DNA of 64,000 nucleotides, taken from Microbacterium sp. Lineage in GTDB: Bacteria > Actinomycetota > Actinomycetes > Actinomycetales > Microbacteriaceae. Below the pieces are notes generated by a model. That model searched no databases. It was not told the origin of the DNA and saw nothing but the letters and a program-made list of their open reading frames with translations. The position numbers were made by a program, and so were the translations under genes. The stretch covers positions 124,001 through 188,000 of the forward strand of contig NZ_JAPSHY010000003.1 of assembly GCF_031179285.1 (NCBI RefSeq), given 5' to 3'. Below are positions 9,636-19,351 of the stretch, piece after piece. Every line of letters starts with the position of its first letter. Position 1 is the stretch's first letter.

Positions 9636-10496
9636 ATGACATCCCCCTCCGTCTTCGTCGCGGGACCGGCTTCCTGGAACTCGATCGTCGTCCTCGACCG
9701 GCTTCCGGAGCCCGTCCCGCATATGCAGTTCGCAGAGGAGTCCTGGGAGACGGTCGGCGGAACGAGCGCGGGCAAGGCGCTGAGCCTCACGGCGCTCGGG
9801 AGGGCGACCGTGCTGTATGCCCTCGCCGGCGACGATGAGCCGGGCAGGCGGGTGTGCGACGCGCTCGCAGGCGCCGGAGTGCAGGCGGTCTGGGGCAGGA
9901 GTGCCACCACGGAGCGCCACCTCAACCTGATGACGCGAGCGGGGGAGCGGGTCTCGCTGTACCTGGCCACACCCTCGACGGACGCGGTCGACCTCGATCC
10001 CGCACTGCTCGACGCGATGAGAACGGCCGACGCCATCGTGATGGACCTCGCCGCGGAATCGCTGCGCCTGCTCCCCACGGCGCAGGCGTCCGGCAGGCCG
10101 ATCTGGGTCGACGTTCATGACTACGACGGCGAGGCCGCGTTCCATGTGCCGTTCCTGTCGGCCGCCGACGTCGTCTTCTGCAGTGCAGACCGGCTCGCCG
10201 ACCCCGTGGGGTTTCTTCGGACGTGCGTCTCGCGCGGTGCCGCGCTCGCCGTGTGCACGCTCGGCGCGGATGGCGCGGTCGCGGTCGACGCCGAGGGAGC
10301 GACCCATCGCGTCGCTGCTGTCGCCGTCGACGTCGTCGACACGAACGGCGCTGGGGATGCGTTCTTCGCGGGCGTGCTGGACGCCCGGCTGTCAGGGCTC
10401 TCGCTGCCGCGAGCGCTCGAAGCGGGAGCCCGATCGGCATCCGAAGCGCTCCGGACCCGCCACCTGCATCCGCTGCTGGATCCGGTGCTCGGCTGA
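9636..10496 (+). CDS. PfkB-family carbohydrate/nucleoside kinase
   Basis: DTNGAGDAFFAGVL PfkB signature 2. Confidence 0.8.
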   Translation: MTSPSVFVAGPASWNSIVVLDRLPEPVPHMQFAEESWETVGGTSAGKALSLTALGRATVLYALAGDDEPGRRVCDALAGAGVQAVWGRSATTERHLNLMTRAGERVSLYLATPSTDAVDLDPALLDAMRTADAIVMDLAAESLRLLPTAQASGRPIWVDVHDYDGEAAFHVPFLSAADVVFCSADRLADPVGFLRTCVSRGAALAVCTLGADGAVAVDAEGATHRVAAVAVDVVDTNGAGDAFFAGVLDARLSGLSLPRALEAGARSASEALRTRHLHPLLDPVLG

Positions 10497-10506
10497 GACG
10501 GACTCC

Positions 10507-11949
10507 TCAGGTCGCCGTCGGCGCATGGTCACGCGGCGCAGGCGCATCGACATCGAGCTGCTCCCAGGCGTCGGCGATGAGTTGCACGCCGGCGTCGAGG
10601 TCCGCGATGGGTGAGGTGAACGGCAGCCGCAGGTACCGCTCGAGGGAGCCGTCGATGGAGAACTTCGGTCCGGCGATGAGTGACATGCCGCGAGCTCTGC
10701 AGATGGAGGCGAGGGCGGAGCTTGCGGGACGGTTGAGTTGCACCCACATGGACAGGCCACCCGCGGGCCATGGCGTCGTCCACTGCGGCAAGCGACGGTT
10801 GAGGGACTCCGTCAGCACCGCCCGGTGTTCGCGCAGGAACTTTCGCCGTCCGATGACGAGGTCGTCGAGGCGCCGCACGACTCGTTCGCCGATGAGCTGC
10901 TCGATGGGTGGGGTGCCGAGGTCGCCGGCGGGGCGGGCTTGGACGAGGCGGCGGATGACCGCCTCATCGGCGCGGATCCAACCGATGCGCAGCCCGCTCC
11001 ACACCGACTTCGACAGGGAGCCGAGTGTGATGACACCGGACCCGTCAGGCCCTGCGTCGCGGGCGGCATGGCGGGCGAAAGGACCGTCGTCCCACGGGCG
11101 GTCGATGTTGAGGTCGACGGGCGCTTCGTCGATGACGAGTGCGGTCCCCGCGGCGCGGGCGGCCCGCGCCACTCGGATGCGGTCTTGCGGGTCCATCGAC
11201 GCGCCCGTCGGATTGTGGAAGTCGGGAATCAGGTACGCGGCGGTCGGTCTCGTGTGCTGGATGGTGGCGAGCAAGTGCGGGATGTCCCACCCGTCGGTGG
11301 TGACCGGAGTGGCGACCATGCGCGCCCCGGCGCGTTGGAACGCTTCATATGCGTGCGGGTAGGTGGGCGATTCGACGAGTGCGGTATCGCTGCGATGGAT
11401 GAGTGTCTGGGCGGTGAGTGCGATCGCATGCTGGCCCCCCGTGGTGACGATGATCTGGTCTGGGGAGGTGGGAAGTCCGCGGGTCGTGTAGCGGTCCGCG
11501 ATGGCTTCACGAAGCGCGTCGTTGCCGAGCAGGTCGAAGCCGGGGAACGTGGTGATGTCGGGGAGGTCTGCTGTCGTCTCGGCGATGAGTTCTCGGAGCC
11601 CGTCCACCGGGGGCGGGACGGAACCCGCGAAGTCGACGACGCGGCCGGGGCGCTTGGAGACGTCGGCAAGGTGCGGCAGGGAGGCGAGACTGCCGGATCC
11701 CCGCCGGCTGACGAGATGGCCACTGTCGCGCAGTGCCTGATAGGTGGCGACGATGGTGGTCCGACTGCGACCTGCGACCACCGCGAGTTCCCGTTCGGAC
11801 GGGAGGCGAGTCCCCACGGCGATGCGTCCGTCTGCGATGAGCACACGGATGCGTCCGGCGAGTTCGGTGTAAGCAACCCGTTCGACACCCAAGTCGCCGG
11901 TCATCGACAGCAGCGCGCGTGCTGACATTCGTGCTCCGAGTGCGGCCAT
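10507..11949 (-). CDS. MocR-type PLP-dependent aminotransferase/GntR regulator
   Basis: N-terminal GntR HTH (RLPSERELAVVAGRSRTTIVATYQAL) plus aminotransferase fold with GSLSKSVWSGLRIGW. Confidence 0.9.
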   Translation of the reverse strand: MAALGARMSARALLSMTGDLGVERVAYTELAGRIRVLIADGRIAVGTRLPSERELAVVAGRSRTTIVATYQALRDSGHLVSRRGSGSLASLPHLADVSKRPGRVVDFAGSVPPPVDGLRELIAETTADLPDITTFPGFDLLGNDALREAIADRYTTRGLPTSPDQIIVTTGGQHAIALTAQTLIHRSDTALVESPTYPHAYEAFQRAGARMVATPVTTDGWDIPHLLATIQHTRPTAAYLIPDFHNPTGASMDPQDRIRVARAARAAGTALVIDEAPVDLNIDRPWDDGPFARHAARDAGPDGSGVITLGSLSKSVWSGLRIGWIRADEAVIRRLVQARPAGDLGTPPIEQLIGERVVRRLDDLVIGRRKFLREHRAVLTESLNRRLPQWTTPWPAGGLSMWVQLNRPASSALASICRARGMSLIAGPKFSIDGSLERYLRLPFTSPIADLDAGVQLIADAWEQLDVDAPAPRDHAPTAT

Positions 11950-12084
11950 GAGTCCAGCATCTGCGAGTGGACCTGGCGAGCCTTCGCCGACGCGGCGTTT
12001 ACTCGGACATTGGCAGGAAGTCGACGGCGAAAGGTGCGAACCGATGGGTGAGAGGGAAGTCCACGACGACGCCCGGAGGCGGCG

Positions 12085-12951
12085 ATGACACCGCCCGTCG
12101 GCTTCATCGGTCTCGGGCTGATGGGCTCAGCCATCGCTTCCCGCCTGCTCACCGAACAACCTCTGATGGTCTGGAACCGCTCGCCATCTGCGGCTGCACC
12201 CTTCGCCGAGGCCGGTGCCTCGGTCGCGTCGTCCGCGGCGGAGGTCTTCGCGACCTGTCGCACGGTGTTCGTGATGGTCACGGATGAGCACGCCATCGAC
12301 GACATCCTCCGCAGCGTGGATGTGACGGACAGGACGCTGGTGGTGATGAGCACGGTGTCACCTTCCCGCTCCGCCGCTTTCGGGGAGCGACTCGCTCACG
12401 CGCGCGGCCGGTATGTGGAGGCGCCGGTGTCCGGTTCGCGGCAGCCGGCGTTGAACGGAGAACTCATCGGCATGATTGCCGGGGACGACCGGCTGCTGGA
12501 CGAGGTGGAGGCACTTCTCGATCCGGTGTGCGCGAGGGTCGTGAGGTGCGGGGAGCCGCCGCAGGCGATGCAGATGAAACTGGCCGTGAACACGTTCCTG
12601 GTCACCGTCGTGACCGGGCTCGCAGAGGCCTTCCACTTCGCAGAGACCCACGGGCTCGACGCGACGTTGTTGCAGGGGATTCTCGACGTCGGCCCGATGG
12701 CATCATTCGTCTCGCGTGCGAAGTCCGCCGCGCTCGTGTCCGGCGACTTCACCCCGCAAGCGGCCGTTCCTGACGTGCTCAGAAATGCCCGCCTGGTCGT
12801 CGACTCCGCACGGGAGCACCGGGGCGCCGCGCCGTTGATGAACGAGTGCGCGCGGTTGTACGCCGAGACGCTGGAACTCGGGCACGGCGTGGATGACATG
12901 GCCGCCGTCGTCACGGCCTACCGGGCGCGGTCTGCCGCGTTGAGGATGTGA
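12085..12951 (+). CDS. NAD(P)-dependent oxidoreductase, 3-hydroxyisobutyrate dehydrogenase family
   Basis: GFIGLGLMGSAIASRLL; EAPVSGSRQPALNGEL. Confidence 0.87.
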   Translation: MTPPVGFIGLGLMGSAIASRLLTEQPLMVWNRSPSAAAPFAEAGASVASSAAEVFATCRTVFVMVTDEHAIDDILRSVDVTDRTLVVMSTVSPSRSAAFGERLAHARGRYVEAPVSGSRQPALNGELIGMIAGDDRLLDEVEALLDPVCARVVRCGEPPQAMQMKLAVNTFLVTVVTGLAEAFHFAETHGLDATLLQGILDVGPMASFVSRAKSAALVSGDFTPQAAVPDVLRNARLVVDSAREHRGAAPLMNECARLYAETLELGHGVDDMAAVVTAYRARSAALRM

Positions 12952-12988
12952 CGGTTGCGGCGGACCGCTCGCTGAGAGGATTTCGCAT

Positions 12989-14167
12989 ATGAGGGTGCTG
13001 ATCGTCGGCGCAGGCGTCGCCGGACCGACGTTGGCGTATTGGTTGCGTCGGTTCGGGCACGAACCGACGCTCGCGGAGCGCTCAGCGAGGCCTCGGCAGG
13101 GCGGCTATGTCATCGACTTCTGGGGTGCCGGCTTCGACGTCGCTGAGCGGATGGGCATCGTTCCCGGGCTGATGGAGAGGGGGTACCGGGTCCGCGAGGT
13201 GCGGGAGGTGTCGGCATCCGGCAGGCGCATCGCTCACTTCGACCCGCGGATCGCGCTCGACGCGGTCGGCGGCCGCTACATCAGCATCGCCCGCTCGGAC
13301 CTCGCCGCCACCATCCTCGACTCCCTCGAGGACGATGTCGAGACGATCTTCGGCGACACCATCCGGTCACTCCACGACGGGTCCCGCGTGCTGGTCGGAT
13401 TCGCCAGCGGCGTGGAGCGAGAGTTCGATGTCGTGGTCGGCGCGGACGGGCTGCATTCTCACGTTCGTGCGATGACATTCGGACCGGAGGGGCAGTTCGA
13501 AAGACGACTCGGTATCTCGGTCGCGGCATTCGAGGTCGACGGGTACCGACCGAGGGATGAGCTCACTGCACTCACACACACCGTCGTGGGAGCAGAGGTT
13601 CTCCGATTCTCGACGAGGGACGACGCGACGATTTTCTCCATGATCTTCAGGCACGAGTCCGATGTGCCGGTGGGAGATCAGGACGAGGAGCGCGAGCTGG
13701 TGCGTGCTCGACTGTCCGGAATGGGGTGGGAGGCGCCTCAGATCCTGAAGCATCTGCCGGAGGCGAGAAGCTTCTATTTCGACAGCGCCAGCCAGATCCT
13801 GATGCCGACCTGGCATCGGGGCAGGGTTGCGCTCGTCGGCGACGCCGCGGCGTGCCCTTCCCTTCTGTCGGGGCAGGGCTCCGCGTTGGCGATGGTGGCG
13901 GCGTATGTCCTCGCGACTGAGTTGCGTGACGCGGGCGGCGACCACACCCGCGCGTTCTCGGCCTACCGGAGCCGGCTGGCGTCTGCGGTGCGAGTGAAGC
14001 AGGATGCGGCGATACGGCTCGGCGCGGCATTCGCACCGCAGAACCGCCGGCAGCTCTTGGTCCGCAACGCCGTGCTCGGGCTGATGGGCATTCCGCTCGT
14101 CGCCCGCATCGCACTGGGTCGCAGCCTGCGCGACCCCATCGAACTGTCGCCCACCCCGACCACCTGA
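12989..14167 (+). CDS. FAD-dependent monooxygenase (PHBH-like)
   Basis: VLIVGAGVAGPTLAYWL; VVGADGLHSHVR; ALVGDAAACPSLLSGQGSALAM. Confidence 0.88.
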   Translation: MRVLIVGAGVAGPTLAYWLRRFGHEPTLAERSARPRQGGYVIDFWGAGFDVAERMGIVPGLMERGYRVREVREVSASGRRIAHFDPRIALDAVGGRYISIARSDLAATILDSLEDDVETIFGDTIRSLHDGSRVLVGFASGVEREFDVVVGADGLHSHVRAMTFGPEGQFERRLGISVAAFEVDGYRPRDELTALTHTVVGAEVLRFSTRDDATIFSMIFRHESDVPVGDQDEERELVRARLSGMGWEAPQILKHLPEARSFYFDSASQILMPTWHRGRVALVGDAAACPSLLSGQGSALAMVAAYVLATELRDAGGDHTRAFSAYRSRLASAVRVKQDAAIRLGAAFAPQNRRQLLVRNAVLGLMGIPLVARIALGRSLRDPIELSPTPTT

Positions 14168-14262
14168 ACAGAACCCCGCGCCAGTGCGGTGCGGCACGCC
14201 GCTGGTCCAGTGAATCCAGGTGGACCGCGCGGCATCCGCATCGCAGACGGTGTTCTGTATCG

Positions 14263-14751
14263 GTGACCACTTTCGCTGTGCTCGAGTATCTGCGGCGCCA
14301 CCTCGCCGGTCAGCTGAAACCGGAGGACTCGACGCTGTTGCGGTATCCGACGCCGATCTCGCAACTCCTCGGGTTCGAGATCCTCGCCGTCGACGAGCGC
14401 GCCGCCACGGTGCGAATGACGGTGACGCCGGACGTGCACGGCAATCAGCAGGGCACCGTCCACGGGGGCACCATCGCCGAGCTCGCCGACGCCGCCATCG
14501 GGACTGCGCACTCCACCGTCATCGGTGAAGGCGAATCGTTCGCCACCATCGAGCTCACCGTCCGCTACCTTCGACCGGTCTGGAAGACATCGCTGACTGC
14601 GACAGCGTGGGCGCAGCACGCGGGCCGAACCGTGTCCCACTATCGGTGCGAGATCCGGGACGACACCGACCGCATCGTCGCTGTCGCAGACAGCTCGGTG
14701 ATGACCGTGCGGGGCGACGATGCTGACCGATCCGGACCACGATCCCGATGA
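14263..14751 (+). CDS. PaaI-family thioesterase (hotdog fold)
   Basis: HGNQQGTVHGGTIAELADAAIG motif. Confidence 0.8.
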   Translation: MTTFAVLEYLRRHLAGQLKPEDSTLLRYPTPISQLLGFEILAVDERAATVRMTVTPDVHGNQQGTVHGGTIAELADAAIGTAHSTVIGEGESFATIELTVRYLRPVWKTSLTATAWAQHAGRTVSHYRCEIRDDTDRIVAVADSSVMTVRGDDADRSGPRSR

Positions 14752-14758
14752 AGGAAAG

Positions 14759-16051
14759 CTACGAAGACGCCTCCAGTTCGGCCTTCTCCCGGTGCACCGC
14801 GGCGCGATAGGCGTCCTTGTTCACGTAGTACGCCATCCGTGCCAGACCGAGGTACCGGTAGCCGCCGGTGAGGTCGGGCCAGGGTCGGCCCATGACCCGC
14901 TCCCGGAACCGTGCGGCGCGCTGGGGAGCGCTCTGTGCGGCAGCGAGATACGCGGCCAGGAGCTCGGCCTGTTCGTACCGGCCTTGCCAGCCGATGCCGG
15001 ACGCCTCGATCATGCCGACCGTGTACAGACCGTTGAACGAGGCCGGAAACATGTTCAGGAACAGCCGGGGCGCAGCCCCGCGCCAGTGCAGGTGCTGCCG
15101 ATCGACGAAGGGATAGTCCAGGGTGTATCCGGTGGCGAGCAGGACGAGGTCGTAGTCTCCGCTGCTGCCGTCGCGGAAGTGCACGGTTGTCCCGTCGAAC
15201 CGGGCGACGTCGGCTCGGATGCGCAGATCGCCCTGACCGAGGTGGTTCAGGATCATGGTGTTGACGATGGGGTGCGACTCGTAGATCCGGTAGTCCGGGC
15301 GAGGGAAGCCGAACCGCACGGGATCGCCGGTGAACGCCTTGAGGACCCGGCTGTCGACCGCCTGCTTGATCCGCGCGGGAAGCGGCCGCCCCTGATTGAG
15401 GGTGTCGCTCGGACGGCCGAACAGATACCGCGGGACGAAGTAGTAGCCGCGGCGCACGCTCATCTCGACCGATGCGGCGTGATGCACGGCATCCACCGCG
15501 ATATCGCAGCCGGAATTGCCCGCGCCGATCAGCAGCACTCGCCTGCCCGCGAGCTGGGTGGGGGACTTGTACGCGCTCGTGTGCAGCAACTCACCTTCGA
15601 AAGCGCCGGGGAACGTGGGGATGTGGGGTTCAGCGAGCGTGCCGTTGGCGAGGATGACGCCGGTGTACCACCTCGTGCTCTCCCCGTCAGGTCCGGAGGC
15701 GGTGAGATCCCAGCCGCCGTCCCTCGGCTCCAGGCGCGTCACACCGGTGCCGAAGCGGAACAGCTCTGTGAGCCCGAAACGGGCGGCGTAGTCGCGGAAG
15801 TACTCCAGGAGCAGGCGATGGCCGGGGTAGTCGATCGAGGACCGCATCGGGAACTCGGTGAACTCGGTCGTGGTACGCGAGGAGATCAGGTGCGCCGACT
15901 CGTACATCGTGCTGCGCGAGTTGGAGATGTCCCAGAGTCCGCCGACGTCGTGAGACGACTCGTAGCCGTCCACGCGGATGCCGCGCTTTTGCAGTGCTCG
16001 TGCTGTCGCCAGGCCCGATGGACCCGCGCCGATGACGGCATAACTGTTCAT
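14759..16051 (-). CDS. flavin-containing monooxygenase / NAD(P)-binding protein
   Basis: YAVIGAGPSGLATARAL; VLLIGAGNSGCDIAVD. Confidence 0.87.
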   Translation of the reverse strand: MNSYAVIGAGPSGLATARALQKRGIRVDGYESSHDVGGLWDISNSRSTMYESAHLISSRTTTEFTEFPMRSSIDYPGHRLLLEYFRDYAARFGLTELFRFGTGVTRLEPRDGGWDLTASGPDGESTRWYTGVILANGTLAEPHIPTFPGAFEGELLHTSAYKSPTQLAGRRVLLIGAGNSGCDIAVDAVHHAASVEMSVRRGYYFVPRYLFGRPSDTLNQGRPLPARIKQAVDSRVLKAFTGDPVRFGFPRPDYRIYESHPIVNTMILNHLGQGDLRIRADVARFDGTTVHFRDGSSGDYDLVLLATGYTLDYPFVDRQHLHWRGAAPRLFLNMFPASFNGLYTVGMIEASGIGWQGRYEQAELLAAYLAAAQSAPQRAARFRERVMGRPWPDLTGGYRYLGLARMAYYVNKDAYRAAVHREKAELEASS

Positions 16052-16137
16052 GCTGCTCCCGCACGTCGCTGTGCTCGATCCGGTGCCCCTGACCGATCGT
16101 ATCTGCCGGAGGGCCGCCGAGGGGGCGTGCGTGGCTC

Positions 16138-17295
16138 TCAGCCGGCGTTGATCGCGGACTGCCGAACGACCACGGCGTCGAGCACCGCCGGGAATAGCGG
16201 GTGCATGGGGTCGAGCCCGGTGATGCGCGCGGTGAGAGACGCCGGATCCTCGGTGCGCAGCATCCGCTGCAGGTCGATCGACTGCTCATCGTCCTCGTCC
16301 TCGAACGCGAGAGCGGCGGCGACGGCGGCGATGAGAGCGTCAGCCGGGAGGCCGCGCTCGGCCGCGGATGCCGCCGGACCGATGAACCTCTCGTGCCGGG
16401 ACAGCTTGCGAAGGGGCTGGCGCCCCACCCGCTGCACGGTGTCGATGAGCTCAGGGTTGCGAAAGCGGTCGAGGATGGTCGACCGGTAGGCCGCGAGTCC
16501 CGCGGGGTCCAGTGCGTGCTCTGCCACGAGGACGGCCGAGGTCTCCTCCAGCGCAGCGCTCACCTTCGCGGCGATGGCGGGATCGGCCAGTGCGTCGGAC
16601 AGGCGCTCGACACCGGATTGCGCACCGAAGTACGCCGCGGCGGCATGACCGGTGTTGACCGTGAAGAGCTTGCGCTCGATGGAGGGCGCCAGGTTTTCGA
16701 CGAAGTGCGCCCCGGGGATGTTCGGACGCTCCGCGCCGAACGGGCCGGACTCGATCGCCCACTCGAAATAGGGCTCGACGGTCACGTCGACGCCGGGCCC
16801 GCCCGCCTGCGGCGGCACGATGCGGTCCACGGCCGTGTTCGCGAAGACGGCGCGCCGCAGAAGCGCATCGGCGTCGGCACCCGCCGCGGTCTCGATCTCG
16901 GCGCGGAGGGTGTCCGTCGCACCGATCGCGTTCTCGCAGGCCATCACACCGAGCGGCGCGGCGTCGGCGGAGCGCAGTCGGAGTCCTTCGACGATGACCG
17001 GTGCGACGAACCTCAGCACCGTCGGCCCCACGGCCGTGGTGACGAGGTCGGCGGTGGCGACCTCTCCGGCGGCGGCATCCGGATCGGTCCTGCTGTTCAC
17101 GGCCCGGAAACCCGTGACGACGTGGTCGACCCCGCCGGGGCCCGCTTCGTGGACGGTGTAGGAATCCGCCGCGTTGACGGCGTCCACCAGGGCATCGGCC
17201 ACATCGGAGAACACGACCTCGTATCCGCCCTCGTGCAGCAGCAGTCCGACGAAGCCGCGGCCGATGTTGCCGGCGCCGAAGTGGACGGCCTTCAT
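16138..17295 (-). CDS. mtlD: mannitol-1-phosphate 5-dehydrogenase
   Basis: MKAVHFGAGNIGRGFVGLLLHEGGYEVVFSDV. Confidence 0.93.
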   Translation of the reverse strand: MKAVHFGAGNIGRGFVGLLLHEGGYEVVFSDVADALVDAVNAADSYTVHEAGPGGVDHVVTGFRAVNSRTDPDAAAGEVATADLVTTAVGPTVLRFVAPVIVEGLRLRSADAAPLGVMACENAIGATDTLRAEIETAAGADADALLRRAVFANTAVDRIVPPQAGGPGVDVTVEPYFEWAIESGPFGAERPNIPGAHFVENLAPSIERKLFTVNTGHAAAAYFGAQSGVERLSDALADPAIAAKVSAALEETSAVLVAEHALDPAGLAAYRSTILDRFRNPELIDTVQRVGRQPLRKLSRHERFIGPAASAAERGLPADALIAAVAAALAFEDEDDEQSIDLQRMLRTEDPASLTARITGLDPMHPLFPAVLDAVVVRQSAINAG

Positions 17296-17726
17296 CAGTC
17301 GTTCACCGCCGCGAGCATCTCGAAGAGCTCTTGCGGCGTCTCTGCCGCGGCCAGCCGGGCGACGTCGTCTTCGTCGGAGAACAGCACGGCGATCTGCGAC
17401 AGGATCTCGAGGTGCTCGTCACCGCGGCCGGCGATGCCGATCACGAACGTCGCCTGCTCTCCGGCCCAGTCGACGCCGCCGTCGTAGCGGACGACGGAGA
17501 GAGCGGAGGCGAGGATCTCGTCCTTGGTGTCATTGGTGCCATGCGGGATGGCGAGGCCGTTGCCCATGTACGTGGACACGGTCGCCTCGCGCTGACGCAT
17601 GGCGTCGACGTACGCCGGGGTGACCGCCCCGGCCGCGACGAGGATGTCCGTCGCCTCCTGGAGGGCCTCCTCCTGGGTCGCGGGGCCGGAGTGGATGCGG
17701 ATCCGGTCGAGAGTCAGAACGCTCAT
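17295..17726 (-). CDS. mtlF: PTS mannitol-specific EIIA component
   Basis: Active-site GNGLAIPHGTNDTK; adjacent to mtlA and mtlD. Confidence 0.9.
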   Translation of the reverse strand: MSVLTLDRIRIHSGPATQEEALQEATDILVAAGAVTPAYVDAMRQREATVSTYMGNGLAIPHGTNDTKDEILASALSVVRYDGGVDWAGEQATFVIGIAGRGDEHLEILSQIAVLFSDEDDVARLAAAETPQELFEMLAAVND

Positions 17727-17750
17727 GTCTGTTCCTTTCTGAGTGGAGGC

Positions 17751-17761
17751 GGGGGGGGGGG
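17751..17761. repeat. G11 homopolymer in the mtlA-mtlF intercistronic gap
   Basis: Run of 11 G on + strand, C11 in the mRNA. Confidence 0.85.
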
Positions 17762-17765
17762 CGCG

Positions 17766-17787
17766 GCGGATGCCGCGGCATCCGCCC
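17766..17787 (-). terminator. 22-nt perfect palindrome in mtlA-mtlF intercistronic gap (attenuator/processing hairpin)
   Basis: GGCGGATGCCGCGGCATCCGCC is self-complementary; coordinates approximate to 1-2 nt. Confidence 0.55.
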
Positions 17788-17797
17788 CGCCGGTCGA

Positions 17798-19351
17798 TCA
17801 GGCCTCGGGTTCGCGCTGCTCGCGCACCATCTCGACGACCTCTTCATACTTCGGCGAGTTCATGAAGTTGTCGACCGAGACGTGGATCGAGTTCGGCGAC
17901 TGCGCCTTCGCCCGATCGGTCAGCTGCTGCTGCGTGATCACGAGGTCCGCCGTGCCGTCGAGGTTCGCGATCGCCTGGTTCACCACCGAGACGTCTTCGA
18001 TGCCGGCCTTCTTGAACTTGTTGCGCAGGACACTCGCACCCATCGCCGACGATCCCATACCGGCGTCGCAGGCGAAGACGATGTTGCGGATGGGTGCGGT
18101 GAGCACAGCGGTGCCGGTCGCCGACGCCGAGGCGGCGAGGTTCGACAGGGTGCTGGAGGACTTGCCCTTGTTCGCCTCGGTGCGAGCGATGGCTGCGGCC
18201 AGCGGGTCGCCGGTCGCTGCTTCGGCCGCGATGTCACGCTTGCGGGAGGCGAGCAGGATGGGCGCGGAGATCGCGAACGTGACCGCCGCCGAGAACAGCA
18301 CCGAGCAGACGACGCCGAGGTGGCTTCCCGGCGCTGTCTGGATGAGCACGGCGAAGATCGAACCGGGAGCCGCGGGTGCGACGAGGCCGGACTGGAAGAT
18401 CATGTTCGTCAGCACGCCGGTCGCACCACCGGCGATGAGCCCGATGATCAGCAGCGGCTTGGCCAGCACGTACGGGAAGTACACCTCGTGAATGCCGCCG
18501 AGGAACTGGATGATGAACGCACCGGGCGCGGTCGCACGGGCCACGCCGACACCGAAGACGGTGAGAGCGAGCAGCATGCCGGCGCCGGGCCCGGGGTTCG
18601 CCTCGATCAGGAACAGCAGGCTGCGGCCGGTCTCCTGCACCTGCTCGGTGCCGAGAGGGGTGAACACGCCGTGATTGATCGCGTTGTTGAGAAAGAGCAC
18701 CTTGGCCGGTTCCACGATGATGCTCGCGAGTGGCAGCAACTGCGTCTCGACGAGCCACCCGACGGCGCCCCCGAGGATGTCGGTGAGCCAGCGCATCACG
18801 GGCGCGAGCCAGAAGAACGACGCCAGCGCCATGAAGAAGGCCACGAAACCGGCCGAGAAGTTGTCGATGAGCATCTCGAACCCGGGCTTGACCCTGCCCT
18901 GCCACGGCTTCTCGGCCCACTTCAGCACGAGGGCCGCCAGCGGGCCGGCGATCATCGCGCCCAGGAACATGACGGTGCCCGACGCGCCGCTGATGACACC
19001 CATCGCCGCGACCGCACCCACCACGCCGCCGCGGTGGCCGTGGACCATCCGGCCGCCGGTGAAGGCGATGAGGATCGGCAGGAGGTAGGTGATGATCGGA
19101 CCGACCAGGCCCGGATAGGTGACGCCGTCGATCTCACCCCCGCCGAGGATGGCCGAGTCGGCCCAGCGCCAGGCTTCGACGGGACTCTTGCTGCCGAGCC
19201 AGCCGTCGGGGATGAACAGGGCGGTGATGAAACCCCAGGCGATGAAGGCGGCGATGTTCGGCATGACCATGCCGGACAGGAACGTCCCGAATCGCTGGAC
19301 GCCCACGCGGACGCCGCTCGTGGAGGGAGCGGCTGGTGACGTCGTCGTCAT
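17798..19351 (-). CDS. mtlA: PTS mannitol-specific EIICB component
   Basis: EIIC TM domain (VQRFGTFLSGMVMPNIAAFIAWGFITALF) plus EIIB phosphocysteine VFACDAGMGSSAMGAS. Confidence 0.92.
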   Translation of the reverse strand: MTTTSPAAPSTSGVRVGVQRFGTFLSGMVMPNIAAFIAWGFITALFIPDGWLGSKSPVEAWRWADSAILGGGEIDGVTYPGLVGPIITYLLPILIAFTGGRMVHGHRGGVVGAVAAMGVISGASGTVMFLGAMIAGPLAALVLKWAEKPWQGRVKPGFEMLIDNFSAGFVAFFMALASFFWLAPVMRWLTDILGGAVGWLVETQLLPLASIIVEPAKVLFLNNAINHGVFTPLGTEQVQETGRSLLFLIEANPGPGAGMLLALTVFGVGVARATAPGAFIIQFLGGIHEVYFPYVLAKPLLIIGLIAGGATGVLTNMIFQSGLVAPAAPGSIFAVLIQTAPGSHLGVVCSVLFSAAVTFAISAPILLASRKRDIAAEAATGDPLAAAIARTEANKGKSSSTLSNLAASASATGTAVLTAPIRNIVFACDAGMGSSAMGASVLRNKFKKAGIEDVSVVNQAIANLDGTADLVITQQQLTDRAKAQSPNSIHVSVDNFMNSPKYEEVVEMVREQREPEA

